A stretch of DNA of 64,000 nucleotides from Euryarchaeota archaeon UBA257. Its GTDB lineage: Archaea > Thermoplasmatota > Poseidoniia > Poseidoniales > Thalassarchaeaceae. The position numbers were made by a program, and so were the translations under genes. Under the pieces are notes generated by a model. The model did no database searches. It was not told the DNA's origin and worked only from the letters and a program-made list of their open reading frames with translations. Location of the stretch: positions 13,067-77,066 of the forward strand of contig DAJO01000030.1 in NCBI GenBank assembly GCA_002498985.1. Reading direction: 5' to 3'. Below are positions 1 through 10,048 of the stretch, piece after piece (position 1 is the first letter of the stretch; every line of letters starts with the position of its first letter).

Positions 1-486
1 AAAAATAGAGGCGCTAATATCGGCGTAGGTATTCAGAATAAGTTTTCTAAGAATAAAAATCTAAATGATTTATCAAATGATTTCATCAGTCGCTATGAAG
101 GAGATATTACATTTTCAGGAGCGGGTTCACTTCCAATGTCAGGTTCAATCAAAACTTTCGTCAAAGGTAATTATGTCTTAGTGGGGGATTCGGCTGGGAT
201 GGTCCTACCTTCCAATGGGGCGGGAATTACTATTGCCATGATTGGTGGACGGATTGCAGGACAAGTAATTTCTGAGCATTTGAAATATGGTATTCCTCTG
301 TCTGAATATGAAAAGCGTTGGAATAAACAGATGGGTAAGGTTATGAGAAATTCAAAAAGAGCCTTCTTTCTCGGTAGCTTTGTACTAAGATTACCTGATT
401 GGATAATAAATTCAATGTTTAATAGGTTCACTAAGTTCATGGTTTGGAGATTTATCACCTGTAGGAATATGTTTGTAATATTCTAG
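1..486 (+). CDS. Geranylgeranyl reductase family flavoprotein, C-terminal part (5' end outside window)
   Basis: The frame is open from the first base and closes with TAG at 484-486, so this is the last ~161 residues of a longer protein. It shows the GGR-family C-terminal half of the FAD fold: ANIGVGIQNKF near the start, then the FAD-contacting GDSAGMVLPSNGAGI, with a predicted amphipathic C-terminus. Family members saturate the prenyl chains of archaeal ether lipids or of menaquinone. The convergent neighbour is a UbiE-like methyltransferase, which would also fit quinone or prenyl-lipid work, but the pairing is only suggestive. Other FAD-dependent halogenase/monooxygenase relatives cannot be excluded without the N-terminus. 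Confidence 0.8.
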   Translation, partial: KNRGANIGVGIQNKFSKNKNLNDLSNDFISRYEGDITFSGAGSLPMSGSIKTFVKGNYVLVGDSAGMVLPSNGAGITIAMIGGRIAGQVISEHLKYGIPLSEYEKRWNKQMGKVMRNSKRAFFLGSFVLRLPDWIINSMFNRFTKFMVWRFITCRNMFVIF

Positions 487-488
487 TT

Positions 489-1205
489 TCAATCTAGAGG
501 CTTTTCAGCCTGCCAGATAGTAGCCATACCAGGGAAAATTAATTTTGCTCTTGAGTTTTCAAAACCAACTTCTTCAAGCATTTTTACATAATCTCTAGTC
601 GTCCCAAAATGAACATAAGTCTTAGTTAACCACTTCCAAGGATGCTCATCTTGTTTACAGATTATTTTTGCATAACTACCAACCCAAATTCTCATCCATA
701 ACCAACCTAAGTACCCGTGAACTCTGTTTATTTTGGCAGGATCCACAATCACTATTGAAGAACCGGGTTTTAATACTCTCAAAACCTCGCTTAATCCCGC
801 CTTTTTATCGTACCAGTCTCTGAATGAAAATAATGTGCAAACAGCATCAAATCTATTTTCTTCAAAAGGTAATGCTTCGGCTTTACCTTCGACAAACTTA
901 GCTGCAGAGTAGCCATTTCTCTCCCTCATTTCATTTACTCTTGGTTCAGCCACACGAAGCATTTCAGGTATGGGGTCTAGGCAAATTAATTCCCTACCTT
1001 CTAATTCTTCAGCAAAACTTCCTGGCCCACATCCTACCTCTAGAATAAGTCCTTCTTCAGGTAATCTTTCCCTGACTTTTCTTCTCCATTTAGAGACCTG
1101 TCCCAATGTTGCAAAGCGATTAATTTTATCATAAACAGGTATAGTAGCCTCTAGATTTTTTTGGAGTTCATTCCAATCATCTTCACCGATAGTCTCGGTA
1201 TCCAT
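489..1205 (-). CDS. Class I SAM-dependent methyltransferase, UbiE/MenG-like
   Basis: 238 residues. Motif I of the Rossmann methyltransferase fold is EVGCGPGSFAEEL (SAM binding), followed by the acidic ICLDPIPEML (ribose contact), EALPFEENRFDAVCTLFSF (motif II region) and EVLRVLKPGSSIVIVDPAK (motif III). This is the layout of UbiE/MenG and related small-molecule methyltransferases. The C-terminal third (HGYLGWLWMRIWVGSYAKI) is aromatic-rich and could bind a hydrophobic substrate or the membrane surface. Start is ATG at 1205. Its stop lies 2 bp from the stop of the convergent reductase fragment. Demethylmenaquinone methyltransferase is the likeliest role, but the substrate cannot be read from sequence. 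Confidence 0.72.
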   Translation of the reverse strand: MDTETIGEDDWNELQKNLEATIPVYDKINRFATLGQVSKWRRKVRERLPEEGLILEVGCGPGSFAEELEGRELICLDPIPEMLRVAEPRVNEMRERNGYSAAKFVEGKAEALPFEENRFDAVCTLFSFRDWYDKKAGLSEVLRVLKPGSSIVIVDPAKINRVHGYLGWLWMRIWVGSYAKIICKQDEHPWKWLTKTYVHFGTTRDYVKMLEEVGFENSRAKLIFPGMATIWQAEKPLD

Positions 1206-1284
1206 GAACTATCGCAAAAGATACAACTATTTGGTAGGTGCTGATGGTGGTATCATAATTATCACTTGATACATTTTAGGACTC

Positions 1285-1341
1285 ACTTCGGTTATTATCA
1301 TATACTAATTTTCGGTCGAGAACAACATACAGGTGCTGTCC
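1285..1341 (+). promoter_or_regulatory. Likely promoter and ribosome binding site of the ATP synthase operon
   Basis: The 136-bp gap between the divergent methyltransferase and atpH holds a TATA-like CATATACTA at 1299-1307, within a longer T/A run. About 25 bp downstream would place transcription start near 1330. AGGTG at 1331-1335 is a good Shine-Dalgarno match 6 nt before ATG 1342. No TATA position was tested experimentally; this rests on spacing and composition only. Confidence 0.4.
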
Positions 1342-1656
1342 ATGGCTAGAGAAGATGTTCTACGTGCAATTAAAGATGCTGAAATAGCGGCAACTGAGAC
1401 GTTGTCCAATGCTAAAAAAGACGCAGCACAGATAGTTTCTCAGGCCAGACAAAACGCATCTGAGATTTTGACATCTGGAAAAACAACATCTGAGTCTGAA
1501 GCACAAAATCTAATTTCAGATGCTCGTGCATCTGCGGGTACAGAAGCAGAAGTTGTTTCTAATGACGGTCAAGCCGCACAGAAAAATGTTCACGATTCTG
1601 GTAAAAAAAATCGGGACAAGGCAGCGAAATTAGTCATTGACTCGTTTAGGAAATAA
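1342..1656 (+). CDS. atpH: A/V-type ATP synthase subunit H (peripheral stalk)
   Basis: 104 residues, nearly all charged or Ala-rich helix (EDVLRAIKDAEIAATETL, then repeated Ala/Lys/Asp heptads), as expected for the coiled-coil subunit that pairs with subunit E to form the peripheral stalk of archaeal A1Ao enzymes. A GTG at 1333 is in frame, but AGGTG at 1331-1335 is correctly spaced for ATG 1342, which I chose. It is the first gene of the nine-gene operon and is followed 21 nt later by atpI, the usual archaeal order. Sequence alone supports the fold; the assignment relies mainly on position in the operon. Confidence 0.85.
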   Translation: MAREDVLRAIKDAEIAATETLSNAKKDAAQIVSQARQNASEILTSGKTTSESEAQNLISDARASAGTEAEVVSNDGQAAQKNVHDSGKKNRDKAAKLVIDSFRK

Positions 1657-1677
1657 TTGTATCTAGGGGGTCAAAAA

Positions 1678-3807
1678 ATGTCTCAAATTAAAACGCAGCG
1701 CATGGGTAGATTACTTGCTGCGGGGACTAAAGACAAAATTGACGAAGTAATTGATGCATTAGCAACTCTAAATGCATTACACTTCATTGAATACGATGGA
1801 TCAGATGAAGGTTTCAATCTAGGTACACCCAAAGATGAATCTGAGATGGTAGGAAAACGCCTCACAAAATTACGTTCTGCAGCATCAATCGTAGATTACA
1901 ATGGCCCAAAATCTCCTGTTACTGCCGAAAAAGTACGTTCAGAATTAGATGGTGCCCTTTCTGATGCTGTAGATGTTCTTTTGGAAAAGAGCACCCGCTT
2001 AGATACTGTAGAAAATAGCCTTTCCTCGCTCCGAGAGGAAGAATCGATTATGGGACTGCTTTCCTCTATTGACTTAGATGTAGAGTTGCTTTCCGGCTAT
2101 TCTACTCTCAATACATTTGTAGGGACAATTTCCGGTGGATCTTCAGACATTGAGTCCCAAATTATTGATGCAGGAATTGAAGGACTATTCTTTCAAGGTT
2201 TAATTAATGGCAGCAAGGTAGTCGCTGTTTTCGTTAAATCTGAACGTTCGAATGATATCCAATCTATTCTCAATCAATCAGGTTTTCAGGCGATTAATAT
2301 TCCAGAGGGAATTACTGGCAACCCTAAAAAGTTGATTGAAGAGATAAAATCTGAAATCAATAAACTGTCTTCCGAGCAATCTTCAATCGTCAAGGATATT
2401 GAATCTTGGAGTGATGAATTTGGTTCATCTTTAGCATGTGGCTTAGAGCTTTTAGAAAGGGAGCATGATATCCTTACTGCTCCTGTCAAAATCGCAGTTT
2501 CAGAACATGCTTTCTTTATCGATGGCTGGATTGAACTTTCACGTTCCGAAGAAGTTCAACATGCATTAAATAATTACTGCCAGTATTCGGAAGTCACGCC
2601 GTTCAAGGTTGAGCCAGGAGGAGGCGGGCATGGTCATTCTGATCATCATCACCATCAAGAAATGCCTCCAATTGCATTTCAAAGTAGAACACTAAGTAAA
2701 CCTATGGAATTACTAACTAATGCCGTTGGAAGGCCTGCTTATGGCAGAATTGATCCCACTCTGTTCATGTTCGTAACTTATCCAATATTCTTTGGAATGA
2801 TGCTCGGAGACATGGCATACGGGATAGTAACCATTTCCCTTGGTGCCTTTGTATATAGCAAGGCACGCTCTAATGAAATGATGCATCTTGGTGGTAAGTT
2901 CTTGATTTACATAGGATTAGGTACACTCATCTTTGGTTATATTTATGCGGAGTTTGCTGGATGGGAAATTTTCCTTTACGAAAAGCTAACCTATGCCGAT
3001 GGTAGTTACATGAAGGACTCAAGCGGACATTACATGTATAGTGAGAATCTATCTCCTGTGGCCTTCCTTGCTAACCTCTATCCATTTGATCTCGATCATG
3101 GCTATGGGCCTTTTGTTGAATTAGGCTACGGTATTAACCTGGCATTCCCATTCCATAGAGTAGGGACTCATTTAGAGGACCTTATAGTATTGACAATCTA
3201 CGTAGGATTCTTCCACATCATCTTCGGTAAGTTAATCGGGTTCCGAGATGTATTATTTTACGGTACTGACCATGGTCATGTAGGCTTAGCAGCAGCATTT
3301 TTTGAACATGGCTCTTGGATAGTGTTACTAATTGGCGGCTTCATGTTTACCTATGGTTTCCTTGGCCCTGATGAATTCGATTATTTGTTACAACCCGGTG
3401 CTGCAATTGCTATTTCTGCTGTTGTGATGTTAATTTGGACTCTTTACAATTATCATGGTATTCCAATTGCAGTCAGTTTAATCCTAGCACCTATTGAGGC
3501 AATTGGTATGATGCCGTCAGTAATTTCGTATGTCCGCCTCTTTGCAGTAGGTATTGTAGGCGTAAAAATTGCAGAAACTGGAAATAAACTATGGGAACCA
3601 ATGTTGGAGGCTGAGCTATATTTAGTGCCTGTTTTCTTTATTGGATGGTTGTCCGTACAGATTTTCGCTTGGGTTTTAGGAGTATTTAGCCCCAACATAC
3701 ATGCAGCAAGGCTTCATTTCGTAGAATGGATGAGGCAATATTATGATTCTAGCGGAGAGGCTTTCCAGCCTTTCGGTTTCCGCTCGCACTTCGTGGAGGT
3801 CGAGTGA
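1678..3807 (+). CDS. atpI: A/V-type ATP synthase subunit I (a-subunit, ion channel stator)
   Basis: 709 residues from ATG 1678, preceded by a GGGGG Shine-Dalgarno; an in-frame TTG at 1657 lacks one. Residues ~1-315 form the cytosolic collar domain with coiled coils that binds the E/H stalks. Residues ~345-700 are membrane, with about seven to eight segments. The essential channel arginine is visible in SYVRLFAVG (about R620). Ions pass between this subunit and the K ring. The linker between cytosolic and membrane halves (around residues 317-328) is Gly- and His-rich (GGGGHGHSDHHHHQE), which I do not recall as a family feature. Otherwise length and architecture are standard. Confidence 0.95.
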   Translation: MSQIKTQRMGRLLAAGTKDKIDEVIDALATLNALHFIEYDGSDEGFNLGTPKDESEMVGKRLTKLRSAASIVDYNGPKSPVTAEKVRSELDGALSDAVDVLLEKSTRLDTVENSLSSLREEESIMGLLSSIDLDVELLSGYSTLNTFVGTISGGSSDIESQIIDAGIEGLFFQGLINGSKVVAVFVKSERSNDIQSILNQSGFQAINIPEGITGNPKKLIEEIKSEINKLSSEQSSIVKDIESWSDEFGSSLACGLELLEREHDILTAPVKIAVSEHAFFIDGWIELSRSEEVQHALNNYCQYSEVTPFKVEPGGGGHGHSDHHHHQEMPPIAFQSRTLSKPMELLTNAVGRPAYGRIDPTLFMFVTYPIFFGMMLGDMAYGIVTISLGAFVYSKARSNEMMHLGGKFLIYIGLGTLIFGYIYAEFAGWEIFLYEKLTYADGSYMKDSSGHYMYSENLSPVAFLANLYPFDLDHGYGPFVELGYGINLAFPFHRVGTHLEDLIVLTIYVGFFHIIFGKLIGFRDVLFYGTDHGHVGLAAAFFEHGSWIVLLIGGFMFTYGFLGPDEFDYLLQPGAAIAISAVVMLIWTLYNYHGIPIAVSLILAPIEAIGMMPSVISYVRLFAVGIVGVKIAETGNKLWEPMLEAELYLVPVFFIGWLSVQIFAWVLGVFSPNIHAARLHFVEWMRQYYDSSGEAFQPFGFRSHFVEVE

Positions 3808-3854
3808 TATCACATTCCAAGCAAAATGCTTAGAAAAAAATGGAGGAAAAAAAT

Positions 3855-4157
3855 ATGAATAACAGAAATAAAATGAGAGGAATGAGTATGTTGCTAACAT
3901 TATCATCTATAGTGATGATTGCTAGTAGCGTTCAGGCGGAAGACAATGCTTCAACAGAAGTAGCATACAAGAATCTAGGTGCAGGAATTGCTCTAGGTCT
4001 TGCTGGAATTGGAACTGGATTAAGCCAGGGGCCAATCGGTGCAGCAGCTGTTGGTATGATTGCTGAAGATAGTAGTAAGTTCGTAAACGGACTGATTTTT
4101 ACTGCTCTACCTGAGACTATCGTTCTTTTCGGTTTCCTTTCAATATTCCTGCTTTAA
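3855..4157 (+). CDS. atpK: A/V-type ATP synthase subunit K (rotor c-ring proteolipid)
   Basis: 100 residues from ATG 3855; GGAGG at 3842-3846 fits this start rather than the in-frame ATG 3840, which contains the Shine-Dalgarno itself. Residues ~10-28 resemble a cleavable signal sequence (LLTLSSIVMIASSVQA). The mature part is a single hairpin: helix 1 GAGIALGLAGIGTGLSQG and helix 2 ALPETIVLFGFLSIFLL, with the ion-binding carboxylate E87. So it is the two-helix c-type, one carboxylate per hairpin. Q58 in helix 1 and T88 beside E87 are possible extra ligands that would matter for Na+ versus H+ coupling. Lies between subunits I and E. Confidence 0.92.
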   Translation: MNNRNKMRGMSMLLTLSSIVMIASSVQAEDNASTEVAYKNLGAGIALGLAGIGTGLSQGPIGAAAVGMIAEDSSKFVNGLIFTALPETIVLFGFLSIFLL

Positions 4158-4207
4158 GCGGAATAATGGAAGTTCCCTATAACGAAATTAAAATTGAGGT
4201 GTAATAA

Positions 4208-4765
4208 ATGACATTGGATGCATTAGCCAACGAAATCGCAGCCCAAGCGAAAGCTGAAGCTGAAGAGATTATCGCAGCCGCTAAGCAACAAGCTAAACAT
4301 ATTGAAGATGAAGCTAAAGTAGAAGCCAGTTCATTTTCTTTTGATATGAAAGCACGTGCTGAGCGAGAAAGCGCACAATTGTCAGTAGAAGTAGTTGCAT
4401 CAGCTAAACAGGCTAACCAAAAGCATCTCTTGATCGCTAGACGTGAAGAGTTAGATGAGACTTGGGAGTCAATACGTTCAGCAGTGGCGTCACCCGACCT
4501 GGATGGTCGGTCCGATATTCTTGCTGGACTTTTAGCCGAAGCAAGTAAACCAGGCGATGGAATGATTCTCCGCCCCGTGTCTACTGACCGTAAGGTGTTA
4601 GAAAAAGGGAGTTTTACTCTCGGTGAGGATGTAGAAGGGCTTGGAGGATTTGTTCTCGAATCAAAAGATGGCTCTATAGTTCTTGATTACCGCTTTGACA
4701 GCCGCTTAGATGAGGCTTGGAAAGCAAATCTTGGTGCTGTAAATAAAACTTTATTTGGAAATTAA
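4208..4765 (+). CDS. atpE: A/V-type ATP synthase subunit E (peripheral stalk)
   Basis: 185 residues. The N-terminal ~95 residues are an Ala/Glu/Lys coiled coil (EIAAQAKAEAEEIIAAAKQQ). The C-terminal ~90 residues form the mixed alpha/beta head typical of subunit E, ending in GSIVLDYRFDSRLDEAW, which docks on subunit B in known structures. It dimerises with subunit H to anchor the A3B3 head to subunit I. GAGGTG lies a few bases before ATG 4208. Thirteen nt separate it from atpC. Confidence 0.92.
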   Translation: MTLDALANEIAAQAKAEAEEIIAAAKQQAKHIEDEAKVEASSFSFDMKARAERESAQLSVEVVASAKQANQKHLLIARREELDETWESIRSAVASPDLDGRSDILAGLLAEASKPGDGMILRPVSTDRKVLEKGSFTLGEDVEGLGGFVLESKDGSIVLDYRFDSRLDEAWKANLGAVNKTLFGN

Positions 4766-4778
4766 AAAGGTGAATTAA

Positions 4779-5834
4779 ATGTCGGGTATAGTGAGTGGTC
4801 GTTCAAATGTCTACAATGCTTCAGCCCGCGCTAAAGCACGTAAAGCATCATTAATTGATCCTACTAGAATGAGGCAATTGCTGCAAACAGGTCCTGAATC
4901 AATTGGGGCCAGTATTGGAGAATTAGGATATCGTAATGAAATGGATATCTATTCTGCTAGAATGAGCGGTGCTGACGCTGTTGAAGCGGCTCTATTCCAT
5001 AATCTCGATAATGACTTATCCGAAGTTATGAAATTTTGTCAAGGTCCTCTTAAGTCAATAGTTTCAATTTATGTTGAACGTTTTGCTTACGAGAAAGCCA
5101 AAACCGTGTTAAGGGCAGTAAATGGGGGGTGCTCTGATGAGTTAATCGAAGCTCAGATATTACCCTCGGAAAACCCGATGAACGCAATCTGGCTAGATAT
5201 TGTTCGAACAACTGAAACAGTTTCCGAAGCAGCAAACGCAATGGTAGGCACCCCTTGGGGTAAAGAATTAGCTAAGTTAGAAGGGACTGAACCTAGCCTT
5301 GAAGAGATGGAAGATGCACTAGATCGTCAGTACTACAGTCATGCACTCAAAGTTTCAAAGGGTAAAGATTCTAATATTCACTTAATGAAATTTATTAGAA
5401 CCGAAATCGATCATCGTAATATTATCAATCAATTCCGTGAACTTCGTCAGAATATTTCTCCAGACAAACGTTTACAGATGATAATTTCCGGTGGGAGAAT
5501 TTCACAATCAGTAATGTCTCAAGTATCACAAGCAACGTCTAGTGAAGCAATTGTTGATGCCTTAAGGCGAAGCAATGCATTTGATGATGTAGGTTTTGAT
5601 GAGGCAATCGAGAAGTCAGAAGCAATAGGATCTCTAGATCCCATCGCGACTCTGCTAACGCACAAGAGACATGCTATTTTACGCCGTTTCGCTTATCTAA
5701 ACCCTGTTTCTGCCTTCCCTGTAATTTACTACATCGAGCGTAAAGTGCTTGAAATACAAAATCTTCGTCTTCTAGTGCGTGGTAAGACGATTGGCCTCAC
5801 AGCTGAGGTATTGGAAGCGCACATGGATTTTTGA
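4779..5834 (+). CDS. atpC: A/V-type ATP synthase subunit C (central rotor socket)
   Basis: 351 residues, the usual size of the V-type C/d subunit that sits as a funnel between the K ring and the D/F shaft. The all-helical composition, the N-terminal motif with ASARAKARKASL and the mid-protein EIDHRNIINQFRELRQ are characteristic of the family, as is the final helix RKVLEIQNLRLLVRGK. AAAAGGTGA immediately precedes ATG 4779. Followed after 9 nt by atpF. Confidence 0.92.
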   Translation: MSGIVSGRSNVYNASARAKARKASLIDPTRMRQLLQTGPESIGASIGELGYRNEMDIYSARMSGADAVEAALFHNLDNDLSEVMKFCQGPLKSIVSIYVERFAYEKAKTVLRAVNGGCSDELIEAQILPSENPMNAIWLDIVRTTETVSEAANAMVGTPWGKELAKLEGTEPSLEEMEDALDRQYYSHALKVSKGKDSNIHLMKFIRTEIDHRNIINQFRELRQNISPDKRLQMIISGGRISQSVMSQVSQATSSEAIVDALRRSNAFDDVGFDEAIEKSEAIGSLDPIATLLTHKRHAILRRFAYLNPVSAFPVIYYIERKVLEIQNLRLLVRGKTIGLTAEVLEAHMDF

Positions 5835-5843
5835 GGTGAAAAT

Positions 5844-6143
5844 ATGGAAATTGCTGTTGTAGGTTCATTAGACTTCACTCTTGGTTTCCAACTTGCAGGT
5901 GTTTTGAGATTATATAATCCAAAAGATCTGGATGAAATGACATCAATCATGAAGTCATTACTTAATGAAAAAGAAATAGGAGTTATTGTAATTGATAATT
6001 CCGATCTATTACTTCTCCCAGAAAGGTTACGAGTTCAACTATCTGAGAGTATCACGCCCACAGTATTGGGTATCGGGACTGAAGAGGATAATACCCTCCG
6101 TGAGTCTATCAAATCGGCACTAGGAGTCGACCTATGGAAATAA
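5844..6143 (+). CDS. atpF: A/V-type ATP synthase subunit F (central stalk)
   Basis: 99 residues, exact family size. It begins with the first beta strand of the small Rossmann-like fold (MEIAVVGSLDFTLGFQLAG), followed by IGVIVIDNSDLLLL, and ends in a C-terminal helix. In the enzyme it binds subunit D in the rotating shaft, and its C-terminus can modulate activity. TGAGGTGAA precedes the ATG. Position between C and A is the conserved archaeal order. Confidence 0.92.
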   Translation: MEIAVVGSLDFTLGFQLAGVLRLYNPKDLDEMTSIMKSLLNEKEIGVIVIDNSDLLLLPERLRVQLSESITPTVLGIGTEEDNTLRESIKSALGVDLWK

Positions 6144-6175
6144 TCCTAGATTAAAATAAAAGGAAGTGAAATGAA

Positions 6176-7918
<1,743 letters not shown>

Positions 7919-7929
7919 AGGTGATATAA

Positions 7930-9315
7930 ATGACTGGAAAAGAATATAGAACAATCACAGATGTAAAGGGACCTCTTGTGTTCCTAAATAAAACGGAACC
8001 TGTAGCCTTTGGAGAAATTGTAGAATTAAGACTTACAGATGGAACATTAAAGAACGGACAAGTTCTTGATACATCCGACGATCAAGTTATTGTCCAAGTG
8101 TTCGAAGGAACAGCATCCATAGATAAGCAAACAGGAATTAAGTTTCTTGGAGATGTATTCAAGTTACCTGTGAGTACTGATATGATTGGTAGAATTCTAG
8201 ACGGTGCTGGACGGCCTAGAGACGGAGGACCTGCGATTGTTGCAGATGAAATGGCAGACATCATTGGTGCTGCAATTAATCCATACTCAAGACAAAGCCC
8301 ATCTTCTTTTATTCAGACAGGAATTTCTGCAATTGATGCATGTACTTCTTTAGTTAGAGGGCAAAAATTACCAATTTTCAGTGCATCAGGTTTACCTCAT
8401 AATGATATTGCCCTACAAATAGCTAGACAAGCAAAGTTAGTTGGTAGTGATGACGATTTCGTAGTAGTTTTCTGTGCAATGGGAATCACTGCAGAAGAAT
8501 ATAATTTCTTCGTGCATGACCTAGAAAGAACTGGTGCTCTTGAGAATGCTTGTCTTTTCGTAAATCTTGCAGACGATCCAGCGGTTGAAAGATTAATCAC
8601 TCCTAGATTAGCTTTGACTGCTGCTGAGTATTTGGCTTTTGAACACGATTATCACGTACTAGTTATTTACACAGACATGACTAACTATTGTGAATCACTA
8701 CGTCAAATTGGAGCAGCACGTGAAGAAGTACCAGGTCGTCGAGGTTATCCAGGTTACATGTACACTGACTTGGCTATGTTGTATGAACGCGCAGGGTTAG
8801 TTAAGGGTAAGAAAGGTTCAATCACTCAGTTCCCAATTCTAACAATGCCTGGTGACGATATTACGCACCCAATCCCTGATCTCTCAGGATATATTACTGA
8901 AGGGCAAATTGTAATTTCTCGTGAACTTCATCAGAAAGGAATATATCCGCCGATCAATGTTCTACCTTCTTTATCTCGACTAATGAATGCTGGAATAGGT
9001 GACGGTAAGACTCGTGAAGATCATAAGTCAGTTTCAGATCAACTATATGCAGCATATGCTCAAGGTAGAGAACTGAGAGGTTTAGTAGCAATTGTAGGTG
9101 AAGATGCTCTAAATGAGAGGGATTTACAGTTACTTAAGTTTGCAGATATTTTCGAAAATCAGTTCTTGAGGCAAAGTCGTGATGAAGATAGATCTATTAG
9201 CGAAGGAACTCTAGATTATGCTTGGGAACTTCTTTCCAATATCGATACTAAGTATTTAGTACGTCTTGACCAGAAATGGATTGATAAATACCACCCTACA
9301 GATAAGAAAGAATGA
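7930..9315 (+). CDS. atpB: A/V-type ATP synthase subunit B (regulatory, non-catalytic)
   Basis: 461 residues, standard length. Lacks a canonical P-loop, as B subunits do ([17 protein letters not shown] occupies that position). Contains [16 protein letters not shown], the [16 protein letters not shown] stretch that is highly conserved in B subunits, and [21 protein letters not shown]. Alternates with subunit A in the head. GAGGTGATATAA precedes ATG 7930. Twenty-seven nt separate it from atpD. Confidence 0.98.
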   Translation: MTGKEYRTITDVKGPLVFLNKTEPVAFGEIVELRLTDGTLKNGQVLDTSDDQVIVQVFEGTASIDKQTGIKFLGDVFKLPVSTDMIGRILDGAGRPRDGGPAIVADEMADIIGAAINPYSRQSPSSFIQTGISAIDACTSLVRGQKLPIFSASGLPHNDIALQIARQAKLVGSDDDFVVVFCAMGITAEEYNFFVHDLERTGALENACLFVNLADDPAVERLITPRLALTAAEYLAFEHDYHVLVIYTDMTNYCESLRQIGAAREEVPGRRGYPGYMYTDLAMLYERAGLVKGKKGSITQFPILTMPGDDITHPIPDLSGYITEGQIVISRELHQKGIYPPINVLPSLSRLMNAGIGDGKTREDHKSVSDQLYAAYAQGRELRGLVAIVGEDALNERDLQLLKFADIFENQFLRQSRDEDRSISEGTLDYAWELLSNIDTKYLVRLDQKWIDKYHPTDKKE

Positions 9316-9342
9316 TTATTAGTAATTAAGGAGATGAGATAG

Positions 9343-9960
9343 ATGGCATTAGACATCAAACCAACACGTTCTGAATTAATCAATCTAAAACGTAGAATTA
9401 AACAGACTTCCAGTGGATATAATCTTCTTAAAATGAAGAGAGATGGTTTATTCTTTGAGTTCCGAACATTACTGGCTGAAATGATAGCAGCTAGAGAGGA
9501 ACTTGTAGGTACGTATAGAGATGCTTTGAAATCTATCGCGTTGGCATCTTCAATTGAAGGAGGTCTAGCAGTTAAAAGTGCAGCCATAGCGGCGACATCT
9601 GGTCCAGAGGTGACAGTAACTAGAAGGAATATCATGGGTGTAGTTGTGCCCAAAGTGGATGGAACTAACCTTACAACGACAGTAGAAACTAGACCTACTG
9701 GAATTATTGGAGGATCCCCTTATATCGATGAATCTGCAGATTCTTACTCTATCTTAATCGCTAAAATAGTCAAGGCTGCCGAAATGGAAGCAACATTGAA
9801 GAAATTATTGGAAGAAATAGAAGCAACTAAGAGGAGAGTAAATGCCCTCGAATTCGTTGTAATTCCTGAGATGAAAGAGGCCCAATCATTTATTCAACTT
9901 AGACTTGAAGAAATGGAAAGAGAAGAAACTTTCCGACTTAAGAGATTCAAGAATAAATGA
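9343..9960 (+). CDS. atpD: A/V-type ATP synthase subunit D (central shaft)
   Basis: 205 residues. N-terminal motif IKPTRSELINLKRRIKQTSSGYNLLKMKRDGL is family-diagnostic, in particular PTRSEL and LLKMKRD. Long N- and C-terminal helices form the antiparallel coiled-coil rotor shaft; the C-terminal basic end RLKRFKNK is usual. Last gene of the operon, followed by a T-rich tract and then an unrelated membrane protein with its own ribosome binding site. No further subunit gene (for example an extra small G) is present downstream. Confidence 0.95.
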   Translation: MALDIKPTRSELINLKRRIKQTSSGYNLLKMKRDGLFFEFRTLLAEMIAAREELVGTYRDALKSIALASSIEGGLAVKSAAIAATSGPEVTVTRRNIMGVVVPKVDGTNLTTTVETRPTGIIGGSPYIDESADSYSILIAKIVKAAEMEATLKKLLEEIEATKRRVNALEFVVIPEMKEAQSFIQLRLEEMEREETFRLKRFKNK

Positions 9961-9977
9961 TTTTATTGTTTTATTTC
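9961..9977 (+). terminator. T-rich probable terminator after the ATP synthase operon
   Basis: Immediately after the atpD stop the RNA-like strand is almost only T (TTTTATTGTTTTATTTC). Archaeal RNA polymerase commonly terminates at such U-rich tracts without a hairpin. It lies in the 82-bp gap before the next gene, which has a separate TATA-like GTGTATATT around 10023-10031. Confidence 0.5.
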
Positions 9978-10048
9978 CTTCAGACTCTCACACACGGTTT
10001 GATAGGGGATGCTCTATGTTCAGTGTATATTGAGATGGAGGTGTGACT

